A DNA stretch of 64,000 bases from Kaistella palustris DSM 21579 (GCF_000422265.1 NZ_AULL01000013.1:62001-126000), one strand, 5' to 3'; numbered from the stretch's first letter, positions 52,126 through 60,864 are shown. Notes: generated by a model from the sequence alone, not told the origin. Made by a program: numbers and translations.

Positions 52126-53445
52126 TTAGAAACCTATTGTTGCTTCGAACATAAAGCCATTGAACTTACCGCCTCTTAGTGCACTTGTTGCACCCCAAAC
52201 TGCATCATCATTATACTTTTGAGTAATATACTCTACTTTAGCAAGTACATTTTTGGTCATGAACCAACCGCCGCCAAGATTCAGTCTGTCGATTTTTCTT
52301 TCAACTGCGGTATCATTGTCTTTTCCGGTTACAGTATTATATCTGCCGCCCAGGTAGAACTGTTCGTGTCCGCCCAATCTGTAGAGCAATTCGCCGCCAA
52401 GTTGGGTGTAGTTTCCTTTGGTTGCAGAAGTTCCTTTGATTCCCGTTACGTATTCGTAAATTCCGAAGAATTCAAGTCCCTGATATTTTACAAACGGGTT
52501 TACCTGGAAAGCTCTCACATCTTTGAAACCTGGGTTAAACCTACCGGTTGCCTGGTTAGATTCGCCCATAGCATCGTTCTGGGTTAAAAGAACGTAGTAA
52601 TATCTGGAGCCACCGCGGTCGCCGCTATACAGGTTTGCGTTGTTATCGCCATTGGTCTGCAGATAAGATCCTGTTAATCTCACTCTCAGATCCTGATCGA
52701 TCTGTTTGTCATATCCAATCTTTCCGTATACGGATGGTGAATACTGTTTGGCTGTTTTTACCGGTGTCTGGTTTAATTTCCCGTTGGATACACCTAAAAC
52801 ACCTATAAAATTTTTGTAGAATAAATAACCTTCACCAAAAGCCTCGGTTGTAAAACTGTCCATAATATAATTCCCTACAAAAGGATTATTGATGGCTTCA
52901 GCGTTATCGGTTCGTCGGAAGTGGGCATCACCGTAATTGATCTCATCCATACCGATTTTTACCCTTGCATATTTCATGATCTCAGAAGCAAAACCTTCTT
53001 TAATGAAATCAAGGTTATCAACCTGAATGTATCCACCTTTCACCCATGATTCATTGTGGTGACGTGCAGAAAGGTAAGTTCTGAGGTGCATTTTTAAACC
53101 TTTACCCAGATATGCATTCAAATCTAAGTTTGCGGTTGGCAGGTTAAAATCTTTACCCATATCCACCAGCGCATTAGGAGTGGTAGTTCCGGTAAGTACG
53201 CCGAGTGAAGGTGCTTTGGTAGAATGTTCCAGGCCCTGAAACTGTAAGGCAAAATCGCCACCTACAGAAACTTTGATGCCATCGAAATCCGGAGATTCCA
53301 CTTTGGGATCTTCGAAAACATTTCTGGCGGCTTTTTCGGGAGCCAGATAGTCTCTCATAGAAGTTGCTACTTCCTGCGCACTGACAAAGTTAACTCCTGT
53401 CACTAATACTGCGAGCATTGATGCTCTGATTAACATAGTTTTCAT
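52126..53445 (-). CDS. Outer-membrane porin-like beta-barrel protein
   Basis: 439 residues with a signal peptide (to about 23, SAQ). The mature protein begins EVATSMRDYLAPEKAARNVFEDPK and then shows many amphipathic strands with aromatic girdles, ending in EYITQKY...FMFEATIGF, a C-terminal aromatic strand that suits outer-membrane insertion. Overall it resembles OprO/OprP-type or DUF3138-like porins of Bacteroidota. The substrate is unknown. It lies between two YceI-family genes, all on the minus strand, suggesting a functional grouping. Confidence 0.75.
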   Translation of the reverse strand: MKTMLIRASMLAVLVTGVNFVSAQEVATSMRDYLAPEKAARNVFEDPKVESPDFDGIKVSVGGDFALQFQGLEHSTKAPSLGVLTGTTTPNALVDMGKDFNLPTANLDLNAYLGKGLKMHLRTYLSARHHNESWVKGGYIQVDNLDFIKEGFASEIMKYARVKIGMDEINYGDAHFRRTDNAEAINNPFVGNYIMDSFTTEAFGEGYLFYKNFIGVLGVSNGKLNQTPVKTAKQYSPSVYGKIGYDKQIDQDLRVRLTGSYLQTNGDNNANLYSGDRGGSRYYYVLLTQNDAMGESNQATGRFNPGFKDVRAFQVNPFVKYQGLEFFGIYEYVTGIKGTSATKGNYTQLGGELLYRLGGHEQFYLGGRYNTVTGKDNDTAVERKIDRLNLGGGWFMTKNVLAKVEYITQKYNDDAVWGATSALRGGKFNGFMFEATIGF

Positions 53446-53478
53446 GTGTCTAAATTTTAAATTTTTATAATTGTTTGT

Positions 53479-54012
53479 TTATTTCGCAGTAAGGCTTACG
53501 GTAATCTTCAAGTCGTTACCGGTTTTCACTGTGTTCATCATAAATGATGGTGGAGTAACTCCATATTCAGTCATCTTTATGGTTTCAACACCGGTGATGG
53601 TGTATGCAGCACCGTTTTTGGCTACTGTAACGGGGAAGGTTACGTTTTTGGTAACGTTGGCTACGGTAAGTTTGCCTGACATAGTACCTTTACCTACATT
53701 AACACTTGAAGCAGTAAATGTGATGTTCGGATGTTTATCCGCCTGCAGCGCTTTGTAAGCATTAGAATCCATAGGACCTTTTCCGCTTTTCAGTGATTTG
53801 GCAGCCATTACATATTGGATGTCTGTGATGCTGTTTCCTGAAACGTTGCCGGAGAAAGTACCTGCGGTGGAAACCATTGTCCAGTCATGCATGGTAGAGG
53901 TTCCCTCAACGGTAGTTTTCACCTGGTTACTTGAAATTTTCTGAGCAGACATTAAACCTGAAGCTAAGCCGAAAACTAAGAGTAGGTTTTTGAAGTTAAC
54001 AACATTTTTCAT
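53479..54012 (-). CDS. YceI-family periplasmic protein
   Basis: 177 residues. A signal peptide ends near residue 24 (LMSAQ). The mature part is a canonical YceI: VKTTVEGTSTMHDWTMVSTAGTFSGNV (in part, 31-57) is the signature start, SLKSGKGPMDSNAYKALQADKHPNITF near 72-98 the family hallmark, and AAYTITGVETIKMTEYGVTPPSFMM the later strands. It binds a hydrophobic ligand such as a polyprenyl chain. It is the first gene of the set, downstream of a good promoter, and the porin gene follows 33 bp after its stop. Confidence 0.9.
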   Translation of the reverse strand: MKNVVNFKNLLLVFGLASGLMSAQKISSNQVKTTVEGTSTMHDWTMVSTAGTFSGNVSGNSITDIQYVMAAKSLKSGKGPMDSNAYKALQADKHPNITFTASSVNVGKGTMSGKLTVANVTKNVTFPVTVAKNGAAYTITGVETIKMTEYGVTPPSFMMNTVKTGNDLKITVSLTAK

Positions 54013-54479
54013 AACAATTGATTTTTAAATTTTTCTTTATTTCCTGTTCTGATTTCTTGTACAAAGGTAAATCAATAGTTGAAGATTTCACAATTTTGCA
54101 TGAGTTATAGTACATGATTAATATCAATTAATTCTAAATAATAAATATTTAATAAAATATTAAGATTATTTTTAAATAAAAAGTCAGCAATCGTGAGTTT
54201 TAGATGTAATCGATTAAGGAAATAGACATACTCTTAAAGAATTCCTAACATAAATTAAACAGGCATTTAAAAACCTGATAAAAGTTAGCTGATAATCTGG
54301 CTTTTAATCAGTGTAAAATTATTACTAAAGGATAAACACCAAGGTCGGACGACGCTTTGTTTAAGCAAAACATTACGCAGGAAGATTTTAAGCTGGCGCC
54401 TTTTTATGAAGAAGCCACGTACAATAGATACACAGTGTAACTAATTTTGCGCTTGCTTCCCATACTTATATTCTGATTA
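54013..54479. other. Intergenic region before tRNA-Leu with a possible remnant
   Basis: Mostly AT-rich. It holds the YceI promoter at its left end and, at 54336-54440 on the plus strand, a 34-codon stretch without a start that reads DDALFKQNITQEDFKLAPF and then YEEATYNRYTV before a TAA. That peptide looks protein-like and may be the tail of a lost gene. The rest shows no gene. Confidence 0.4.
54062..54093 (-). promoter_or_regulatory. Promoter of the YceI-porin operon
   Basis: On the minus strand TTGTG (54093-54089) and TACCTTTG (54069-54062) are separated by 19 bp, a good -33/-7 pair. Confidence 0.65.
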
Positions 54480-54482
54480 ATA

Positions 54483-54516
54483 AAAAACAAAAAAACCTCT
54501 GAAAAATCAGAGGTTT
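54483..54516 (-). terminator. Terminator of tRNA-Leu
   Basis: AAACCTCTGA pairs with TCAGAGGTTT (10 bp, loop of four), with a T run on the minus strand immediately after the tRNA. Confidence 0.85.
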
Positions 54517-54518
54517 TG

Positions 54519-54600
54519 TACCCGGTGCCGGAATCGAACCGGCACATCTTGCGATACTAGAGTTTGAGTCTAGCGCGTCTACCAATTCCGCCAACCGGGC
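54519..54600 (-). tRNA. tRNA-Leu (anticodon CAA)
   Basis: 82 nt. The acceptor GCCCGGT pairs with ACCGGGT with one G-U; the D-arm is GGCGGAATTGGTAGACGC; the anticodon stem-loop CTAGA-CTCAAAC-TCTAG gives CAA; the long variable arm of a class II tRNA follows (TATCGCAAGATG); the T arm is GCCGGTTCGATTCCGGC. The 3' CCA is not encoded. It decodes UUG. Confidence 0.96.
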
Positions 54601-54705
54601 CTGTAATTGGGATTGCAAATATAGAATTATTTTTTTTTCGGTGAAATTATTTTTACGATAATTTCAGCGATTTTTAACCGCAAGATTTAATGGTCCATTT
54701 TATCA

Positions 54706-55470
54706 CTAAAAAGTCAGCTCCAGGCCATCGTACGCAAGATATACGTTTTGCGGCAAATCTGCCTGCGTGTCAGAATGCGTTCCCAAATGATGCGAAATAT
54801 GGGTAAGGAACATATTTCGGGGTTTCAGCTCTTCAAAAAGATCAAGAACCTGTGGCAAAATGAAATGAGCGTTGTGCAGTTCCTCTTTGCGTATGCAGTT
54901 CAGAATTAAAAAATCGAGGTCTTGCAAATTTTCCTTTTCAGTTTCACTGATAAAACTTGCATCTGTGATATATGCCAGTTTCTTAAATTTATAGCCATAG
55001 ATCGGGATTTTATAATGCATCACATTTATGGGTTCAACCAGTGTGCCGCATAACTCAAAGTTATCCCGGATTTCATGCATGTCGAACGAGGGTGCGCCGG
55101 GATATTTCACGTCGGCAAAAGCATAAGGAAAACGGTGCCTCACTTCGGCGCCCACTCTATGGTTACAGAACAGTGGCATATTCTGTCCACTGCGGAAAAT
55201 AAGCGGGCGCATATCATCCAGCCCGATCACATGGTCATTGTGTTCGTGCGTGAGTAAAACCGCATCCACGTGTTCTTCGTTGTTATCCAGCATCTGCATA
55301 CGGAAATCCGGTCCGCAGTCAATAAGGATCTTTCCACCGGAGTCTGTTGTAATCAGTGCGGAAGAGCGATACCTTTTATCGTGCAGATCAGCCGACGTAC
55401 AGACTTCGCAGTGGCAGCCGATTACAGGTACACCCTGCGAAGTTCCGGTTCCCAGAAATTTTAACTTCAT
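54706..55470 (-). CDS. Metallo-beta-lactamase-fold hydrolase (PhnP-like)
   Basis: 254 residues. LGTGTSQGVPVIGCHCEVC near 5-23 has the glycine-rich start and the zinc-type cysteines typical of PhnP-like phosphodiesterases; the metal motif is LTHEHNDHVIGLDD near 73-86 and AYITDASF near 171-178 plus HISHH near 222 complete it. Cytosolic. Probable role in cleaving cyclic phosphodiesters, but a phosphonate pathway is not seen nearby, so the substrate is open. Shows no link to the tRNA gene 105 bp downstream. Confidence 0.85.
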   Translation of the reverse strand: MKLKFLGTGTSQGVPVIGCHCEVCTSADLHDKRYRSSALITTDSGGKILIDCGPDFRMQMLDNNEEHVDAVLLTHEHNDHVIGLDDMRPLIFRSGQNMPLFCNHRVGAEVRHRFPYAFADVKYPGAPSFDMHEIRDNFELCGTLVEPINVMHYKIPIYGYKFKKLAYITDASFISETEKENLQDLDFLILNCIRKEELHNAHFILPQVLDLFEELKPRNMFLTHISHHLGTHSDTQADLPQNVYLAYDGLELTF

Positions 55471-55747
55471 TCTTTTTATTTAGAGCAGGTAATTTACAAA
55501 ATTCAGCGTGTGTAAATATCGGCCGAATATCATTTCTTATCAATATACCTTTAACATAAAATAAATTGGGAGAATGAGAATCCGGATATTTCCGATAAAG
55601 CTTGGGGAATAATAAGTTAACTGTCTGTATTTAAATGAATAACATCAACTGAACCGGCAAACCTGACAAAAACCAGCTGCATCCAGGTAATCGGAAAGTG
55701 GCATATTCCTGCAATAAATTGTATTTTTACAAAAAATTTGAATTCCT

Positions 55748-57178
55748 GTGATTCCACCGAAATTAACTCCCAAGCAGAAAGCCCTCGCGATAAATCTGGA
55801 CCCGAATATTTACGGAACTTTTGCCGAAATTGGCGCAGGTCAGGAAACGGTGCGGCATTTTTTCCGCGCTGGCGGAGCTTCCCAGACTATTGCAAAGGCA
55901 ATGTCGGCCTATGATAAAGATTTCAGCGACGCGATTTACGGTAAAGAAGTCAAAAACAGATATGTCACCCAAAACCGCCTGCGCAAGATGCTTCGCTACG
56001 AAGTATCACTTATTGAAGAAAGACTGTCACGCGAAAATGCACCCGGCAGAAAATTCTTTTCCTACGCAAATACAGTGACCACCATCAATTTCGATAAAAC
56101 CATGAAAGGCCACGGCTGGGTCGGTTTGCGGTTCCAACTTGATGAAAATGAAGATTATAACGAAATCGTATTTCATGTAAAATTCAATGAGAACGATGCC
56201 ACGCTGCAGCAGGAAACGCTTGGTGGACTTGGCGTAAATTTAATTTACGGCGCATTTAATTACAGCGACAATCCGCGTCGTCTTCTGGATTCTCTATATG
56301 ATGATATTTCAACCGATAACGTGGAGATAGATATGGTTGACTTCAGCGGACCGGCTTTTACGTATGTCGATAACAGGTTGATGAGTCTGCAGCTTGTAAA
56401 AAATGGCATGACCGATGCGGTAATATTCAACTCTCAGGGGAACAATATGCTGCCGGCAGACATTCTATACAAACGCGATATTTTCGCCGTGCGAGGCAGT
56501 TTCCGACCCGTCACTCTGGTAAATATTGACATGTTTGAGAAAGGTCTCAATATGTTTATGAATGAATTCGGCTGCAGTCTGGAGGGAACTGTTGTTCTGT
56601 TTGAGATCACGATTTCCAATCTGCGAGCTGCCGGTGATATCGACGAAAGAGATTTTCTGGACAGGGTTGATATTTTGGCCAAACTCGGTTATACGGTGAT
56701 CATTTCAAACTTTTCCGAATATTACCGACTGATCGATTATTTTGCCAACTATACCGGCGGGAAACTCGGTGTTGCAATGGGCGTAAACAATCTGCTCGAT
56801 GTTTTCGATGAGAATTATTACAAGAATCTTTCCGGGGGAATCCTGGAGGCGTTCGGTAAATTCTTCAGAAAAGACATGACTGTGTATTTATATCCGTACA
56901 AAGATCCGGAAACACATGAACTGCTCACCTCAAATAATTTAAAAGTCAGCGGTAACCTTAAAGAACTGTACAAATACTTCAAACTCAATCAGCGCATTAT
57001 CGATATTGTAGATTACAATCCGGATTACTCGGAGATCTACTCGCGCGAAATCCTGAGCAAGATCGCCAATCACGAGAGCGGCTGGGAAAACCAGGTGCCC
57101 GAAGAAGTTGCCCCCATGATCCGCGAACGCGGCATGTTCGGCTACAAAGAAGAACTTAAACTCAAAGAATTTTCCTAA
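55748..57178 (+). CDS. Conserved-looking 476-residue cytosolic protein, unrecognised
   Basis: 476 residues, no signal peptide or membrane helix, GTG start at 55748. It begins PPKLTPKQKALAINLDPNIYGTFAEIGAGQETVRHFFRAGGASQTIAKA in outline, a glycine-rich start like a nucleotide-binding loop but without a P-loop. The middle has YANTVTTINFDK, GWVGLRFQL and GLGVNLIYGAFNY; the C-terminal half contains acidic and aromatic helices (LDRVDILAKLGYTVIISNFSEYYRLIDYF). It might be metabolic, but I do not know the family. It starts an apparent operon with the GAF-domain gene 11 bp downstream. Confidence 0.75.
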   Translation: MIPPKLTPKQKALAINLDPNIYGTFAEIGAGQETVRHFFRAGGASQTIAKAMSAYDKDFSDAIYGKEVKNRYVTQNRLRKMLRYEVSLIEERLSRENAPGRKFFSYANTVTTINFDKTMKGHGWVGLRFQLDENEDYNEIVFHVKFNENDATLQQETLGGLGVNLIYGAFNYSDNPRRLLDSLYDDISTDNVEIDMVDFSGPAFTYVDNRLMSLQLVKNGMTDAVIFNSQGNNMLPADILYKRDIFAVRGSFRPVTLVNIDMFEKGLNMFMNEFGCSLEGTVVLFEITISNLRAAGDIDERDFLDRVDILAKLGYTVIISNFSEYYRLIDYFANYTGGKLGVAMGVNNLLDVFDENYYKNLSGGILEAFGKFFRKDMTVYLYPYKDPETHELLTSNNLKVSGNLKELYKYFKLNQRIIDIVDYNPDYSEIYSREILSKIANHESGWENQVPEEVAPMIRERGMFGYKEELKLKEFS

Positions 57179-57189
57179 AACTTACAGAA

Positions 57190-57639
57190 ATGTCAGAAAT
57201 AAAAAAGCGTCTTTCTTCAATTCTAGAAAGCCCAACTCATCATATGACCGATAAACTGCAGAAGATTTGTCATCTGCTGGATCAGGAAATACCGTATTTT
57301 AACTGGACGGGTTTTTATTTTAAAAACGGCGACAAAAACGAGTTGATCCTGGGACCTTATGTAGGCGCAGAAACCGATCATACTGTGATCCCTTTTGGTA
57401 AAGGCATTTGCGGACAGGTAGCCGAATCCGGAGAAACCTTCGTGGTGCCCGATGTTTATGCACAGGACAATTACCTCAGCTGCTCAATTGATACGAAGGC
57501 AGAGATTGTAGTTCCAATCATTAAAAACGGTGAAAATATCGGCCAGATCGATATCGATTCGCACAGCATCGATCCTTTTACGCAGGAAGACCGCGACATG
57601 CTCGAGTGGCTTTGTGGCGAGATCGCTAAAATCTACTAA
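57190..57639 (+). CDS. GAF-domain protein, fRMsr-like
   Basis: 149 residues, one GAF domain resembling free methionine-(R)-sulfoxide reductase, which reduces oxidised free methionine. The resolving-type cysteine is Cys74 in GKGICGQ and the catalytic-type Cys98 is in NYLSCSIDTKAEIVVP. The third conserved cysteine, ten residues before Cys74 in characterised enzymes, is a histidine here (EThDH region, residue 64), so it would use two cysteines. Also WTGFYF near 39-44. It follows the unrecognised gene by 11 bp and is probably co-translated with it. Confidence 0.8.
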   Translation: MSEIKKRLSSILESPTHHMTDKLQKICHLLDQEIPYFNWTGFYFKNGDKNELILGPYVGAETDHTVIPFGKGICGQVAESGETFVVPDVYAQDNYLSCSIDTKAEIVVPIIKNGENIGQIDIDSHSIDPFTQEDRDMLEWLCGEIAKIY

Positions 57640-57648
57640 AAACTTTTT

Positions 57649-58119
57649 TTATTCCGCTAAATGTGCAATTTCCTTCGCACCGAGGCGGAAAACAGTCCAT
57701 TCATCCATAGGTTTCGCACCAAGTGATTCGTAGAATTTAATTGCCGGCGTGTTCCAGTCAAGCACCGACCACTCCATTCTGCCGCAGTTTTTGCTGACGG
57801 CAATTTTGGAAAGTTCGGCGAACAGTTTTTTACCATAGCCTTTTCCGCGGTGCGCTGGTTTTACGTAAAGGTCTTCCAGGTAAAGTCCCGGCTTTCCCAC
57901 GAAGGTTGAAAAATTAAAAAAGTAAAGCGCGAAGCCTACCGGAACACCGTCTTCTTCGGCGATAATGACTTCGGCATATTTGCGGCTGAAAACATTTTCG
58001 CGCAGTTCCTCCACAGTAGTTACCACATCGTTTTCCATTTTTTCATAAACTGCAAGCTGCGTTATTAAATCAAAAATAAGTGATGAATCGTCTGGGGTAG
58101 CTTTTCGAATAGTGAACAT
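57649..58119 (-). CDS. GNAT-family N-acetyltransferase
   Basis: 156 residues, one GNAT domain. The acetyl-CoA pyrophosphate loop is HRGKGYGKKLF near 90-100 (RxxGxG/A). LYLEDLYVKPAHRG before it and MEWSVLDWNTPAIKFYESLGAKPM after it are typical of diamine/spermidine acetyltransferase relatives (SSAT-like). Acts in the cytosol on a small amine or peptide. It converges with the GAF gene with 9 bp between stops. Confidence 0.88.
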   Translation of the reverse strand: MFTIRKATPDDSSLIFDLITQLAVYEKMENDVVTTVEELRENVFSRKYAEVIIAEEDGVPVGFALYFFNFSTFVGKPGLYLEDLYVKPAHRGKGYGKKLFAELSKIAVSKNCGRMEWSVLDWNTPAIKFYESLGAKPMDEWTVFRLGAKEIAHLAE

Positions 58120-58194
58120 AGTTGTTTTTTTTGAAGAGTCAAATGTAGTGATTTTGCGAAGATTTTATATAAAAATCCCAACCCTAGCCCCGAT

Positions 58195-58271
58195 TGAGCG
58201 GCGTGTTTGAGCTCTCCCGCGCCGAAACCGGCGCGGGAAGCGAGTAGCGAAAGCGGGAATAAGCTCCTAAA
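58195..58271. repeat. Dispersed intergenic hairpin element, copy B
   Basis: TAGCCCCGATTG at the left and GCTCCTAAA at the right match copy A at 10915-11034. The core TCCCGCGCCG-AAAC-CGGCGCGGGA is a 10-bp inverted repeat. The 16-mer GAGCTCTCCCGCGCCG at 58209-58224 is also present in copy C at 61853. It lies directly before the E2 gene terminator. Confidence 0.65.
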
Positions 58272-58299
58272 AAAAACCTTCAGAAAATTCCTGAAGGTT
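58269..58299 (-). terminator. Terminator of the E2 gene
   Basis: AACCTTCAG pairs with CTGAAGGTT, with a T run on the minus strand. It touches the end of the repeat element. Confidence 0.8.
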
Positions 58300-58325
58300 G
58301 ATTTTTAAAAATGCATTTCTGCAGT

Positions 58326-59654
58326 TTATATTTCGGTATTCATATCCCAGTTTTCCAGGTAATCGTGTACATGTTTCAGGAACATACCGCCTAGCGAGCC
58401 ATCTACCACGCGGTGATCGTAGGAATGCGACATAAACATGAGATTTCTGATCGCGATCACGTCGCCGTCTTTGGTTTCCAGGACTGCCGGTTTTTTCACA
58501 ATTGCACCAACGGCGAGAATTGCGACCTGTGGCTGTGGAATGATCGGCGTGCCCATAAGGTTTCCGAATCCACCCACATTAGAGATCGTGTACGTAGCGC
58601 CCTGGGTTTCTTCGGGCTTCAGTTTTTTATTTCGCGCGCGGAAGGCAAGATCGTTGATGGCTTTGGCCAGGCCGGAAAGTGAGAGCTGATCGGCATTTTT
58701 AATAACCGGAACGATAAGATTCCCGTCGGGCATAGCGGTGGCCATACCGATATTGATGTTTTTCTTTTTAATGATTTTATCGCCATCTACAGAAACGTTG
58801 ATCATAGGGAAATCCTGAATGGCTTTAACAATAGCTTTCACGAAAATCGGCATGTAGGTTAGTTTTTCGCCTTCTCTCTTTTCGAAGATATCTTTGTGTT
58901 TTGTACGCCATTTTACCACATTGGTAACGTCGGACTCAATGAATGAGGTGACGTGCGGCGCAGTGTGTTTGGAATTTACCATGGCGTCGGCAATGATCTT
59001 CCGAACGCGGTCCATTTGAATAATCTCGTCGCCGGCGCCAATTTTCACAGGTGCGGCCGCGGGTTTTGGTGCCTGGACAACTACAGGAGTTGGAGTTTCT
59101 GCGGCTGGCGTGGTGCCTGCTTTTGGCCGGTTCGCAACGAATGTAAGAATATCTTCTTTGGTAATTCTGCCTTCCAGACCGCTGCCTTTTATAGACTGCA
59201 GTTCGTTTTCCGAGATATTTTCCTGCTGCGCGATAGATTTCACAAGCGGCGACAGATACCTGTCTGATCCTGCAAAACCGGTTGCTGCGGCAGAACTGTG
59301 AAGTGCTTCCTCAAGACCTTTTACTACGTCGGGCTCTACGTTGGGAATTTGAGTTTCCACTTCGCCGGCAGATTTCGGTTCCTGCGGTTGCTCAGCTAAA
59401 GCCTCGCCAGCGCCTGAAACTTCTAAAACCGCAATGGCTTCACCGATCTTGGCGACCTCATCTTTTTGTTTTAGGATCTTTACGATTTTCCCCGAAACGG
59501 GTGTCGGTACGTCTGAATCTACTTTGTCGGTCGCAATCTCTACAACAGAATCGTCTTCATTTACCTGATCTCCTTCATTGAACAGCCAACTGATAATTGT
59601 TGCCTCCATCACGCCTTCTCCCATTGAAGGAAGTAATAACTTATATTCTGCCAT
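58326..59654 (-). CDS. 2-oxoacid dehydrogenase E2 (dihydrolipoyl acyltransferase)
   Basis: 442 residues. The lipoyl domain (1-80) carries the lipoyl lysine in EIATDKVDSD near 40-49; a Pro/Ala/Gln-rich linker follows; the peripheral-subunit-binding domain is YLSPLVKSIAQQ...GSGLEGRITKEDILTF near 131-170; a second linker is Ala/Pro-rich; the catalytic domain ends with SHSYDHRVVDGSLGG (about 407-421, catalytic His and Asp). This form serves branched-chain keto acid, or 2-oxoglutarate/pyruvate, complexes; E1 and E3 are not in the window. lipB, which makes its lipoyl group, is nearby. Confidence 0.9.
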   Translation of the reverse strand: MAEYKLLLPSMGEGVMEATIISWLFNEGDQVNEDDSVVEIATDKVDSDVPTPVSGKIVKILKQKDEVAKIGEAIAVLEVSGAGEALAEQPQEPKSAGEVETQIPNVEPDVVKGLEEALHSSAAATGFAGSDRYLSPLVKSIAQQENISENELQSIKGSGLEGRITKEDILTFVANRPKAGTTPAAETPTPVVVQAPKPAAAPVKIGAGDEIIQMDRVRKIIADAMVNSKHTAPHVTSFIESDVTNVVKWRTKHKDIFEKREGEKLTYMPIFVKAIVKAIQDFPMINVSVDGDKIIKKKNINIGMATAMPDGNLIVPVIKNADQLSLSGLAKAINDLAFRARNKKLKPEETQGATYTISNVGGFGNLMGTPIIPQPQVAILAVGAIVKKPAVLETKDGDVIAIRNLMFMSHSYDHRVVDGSLGGMFLKHVHDYLENWDMNTEI

Positions 59655-59671
59655 TTTATTTTCGGTTTTTA

Positions 59672-59679
59672 CAAAGATA
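59672..59679 (-). promoter_or_regulatory. -7 element of the E2 gene
   Basis: Minus-strand TATCTTTG, 17 bp before the ATG at 59654. Confidence 0.55.
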
Positions 59680-59808
59680 AAAATTTTTGTGGATTAAAGA
59701 AATGCGAATTTATAAGGTTGTTTTTTGAGTTTTATGCAATGATTTTTTGTCGGAAAAATGGTGCATGTCACCGGATCATTTAATGAACTTACATTGCGCG
59801 GCTTTGGT

Positions 59809-59816
59809 TAAATTTG
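59809..59816 (+). promoter_or_regulatory. -7 element of the ABM gene
   Basis: TAAATTTG fits TAnnTTTG, 15 bp before the ATG at 59832. Confidence 0.45.
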
Positions 59817-59831
59817 TTTTAAATTAAAATC

Positions 59832-60125
59832 ATGGAGAATTTATATATCGTGGCGTTGTTTCCTGTTCAGAAAGAAAAAACTGCTGAAGCGGTGGAACTT
59901 TTCAAAAGAGTTGTTACTGAAACCCGCAAAGAAAAGGGCTGTCTGCTCTACGGCCTTATAGAAGATAACGGTGACGAAGGTGTTTTTTTCCTGTCGGAAC
60001 TTTGGGAGTCGGTAGAAGACCACCAACTGCATGATAAAAGCACACATTTAGAAATATTCCGAAAGGCGATCGCACCATTTCTGGCCGGAGAAATCAAAGT
60101 ATTTAAAGGAGCGAAGATTTTCTAG
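59832..60125 (+). CDS. Antibiotic-biosynthesis-monooxygenase (ABM) domain protein
   Basis: 97 residues, a single dimeric alpha/beta-barrel. The start LYIVALFPVQKEKTAEAVELFKRVV, the middle ETRKEKGCLLYGLIED and ELWESVEDHQLHDKSTHL match the ABM/YgiN fold, including the conserved Trp and His. Such proteins are quinol monooxygenases or haem- and aldehyde-related enzymes; no specific substrate can be named. It converges with lipB, 16 bp apart. Confidence 0.85.
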   Translation: MENLYIVALFPVQKEKTAEAVELFKRVVTETRKEKGCLLYGLIEDNGDEGVFFLSELWESVEDHQLHDKSTHLEIFRKAIAPFLAGEIKVFKGAKIF

Positions 60126-60141
60126 GAAGTGCCGCTAAAAG

Positions 60142-60864
60142 TTAAAAAATCTCCGCTTCAAATACTTCGCGGAAATGCTTCTTAACTTTTTCTTTGACTT
60201 CCGCAGTTTCCCGGTCGGTGAACTTGCGTTCAAGTTCGCGCTGAAGCGAAGTCACAGCTTTATCTTTGATCCCGCAGGGAATAATATACTCGAAATAGCG
60301 CAGATCGGTATTTACATTCAGCGCAAATCCGTGCATGGTTACCCATTTTGAGGTTTTCACACCCATGGCGCAGATCTTACGTGCGTAAGGTTTTCCCACA
60401 TCCAGCCAAACACCGGTTTCGCCTTCGCTGCGCTCGCCGCGTAAATTATATTCTGCCAGAACGCGGATGATGACTTCCTCCAGATTCCGGAGGTACAGAA
60501 AAATGTCGGATTTGAAATTATCAAGATCCAGAACCGGGTATCCTACCAGCTGACCAAAACCGTGATACGTGATATCGCCGCCGCGGTTTGTTTTTACAAA
60601 TGTCGCATTAATTTCCGCCAACTTTTTTTCGTTCGCGAGCATATTATCGTCGTGGCCGGATTTTCCGAGCGTGTACACGTGCGGATGTTCTACAAACAAA
60701 AGATAATTGGGCGTGAGTTCCGGGTTCCCGTCCGCGGAATTCCTGTTTCTCATTTTGAGCGCAATGATCTCATTCATCAGTTTCTCCTGATAAGAAAACG
60801 CTTCGGGGTAATCCATTAAACCAAGATCCTGAAAGTGAACGTTCCTGTTTTGCGTGTAAGTCAT
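60142..60864 (-). CDS. lipB: Octanoyltransferase
   Basis: Moves octanoate from acyl-carrier protein to the lipoyl domains of E2 and GcvH. 240 residues. FVEHPHVYTLGKSG near 57-70, RGGDITYHGFGQLVGYPVLDL (about 95-115) and the catalytic Cys in IIPCGIKDKAVTSL near 195-208, with the paired lysine in KPYARKICAMGVK, are present. The gene is on the same strand as the E2 gene but separated by the divergent ABM gene, so they are not one operon. Confidence 0.95.
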   Translation of the reverse strand: MTYTQNRNVHFQDLGLMDYPEAFSYQEKLMNEIIALKMRNRNSADGNPELTPNYLLFVEHPHVYTLGKSGHDDNMLANEKKLAEINATFVKTNRGGDITYHGFGQLVGYPVLDLDNFKSDIFLYLRNLEEVIIRVLAEYNLRGERSEGETGVWLDVGKPYARKICAMGVKTSKWVTMHGFALNVNTDLRYFEYIIPCGIKDKAVTSLQRELERKFTDRETAEVKEKVKKHFREVFEAEIF

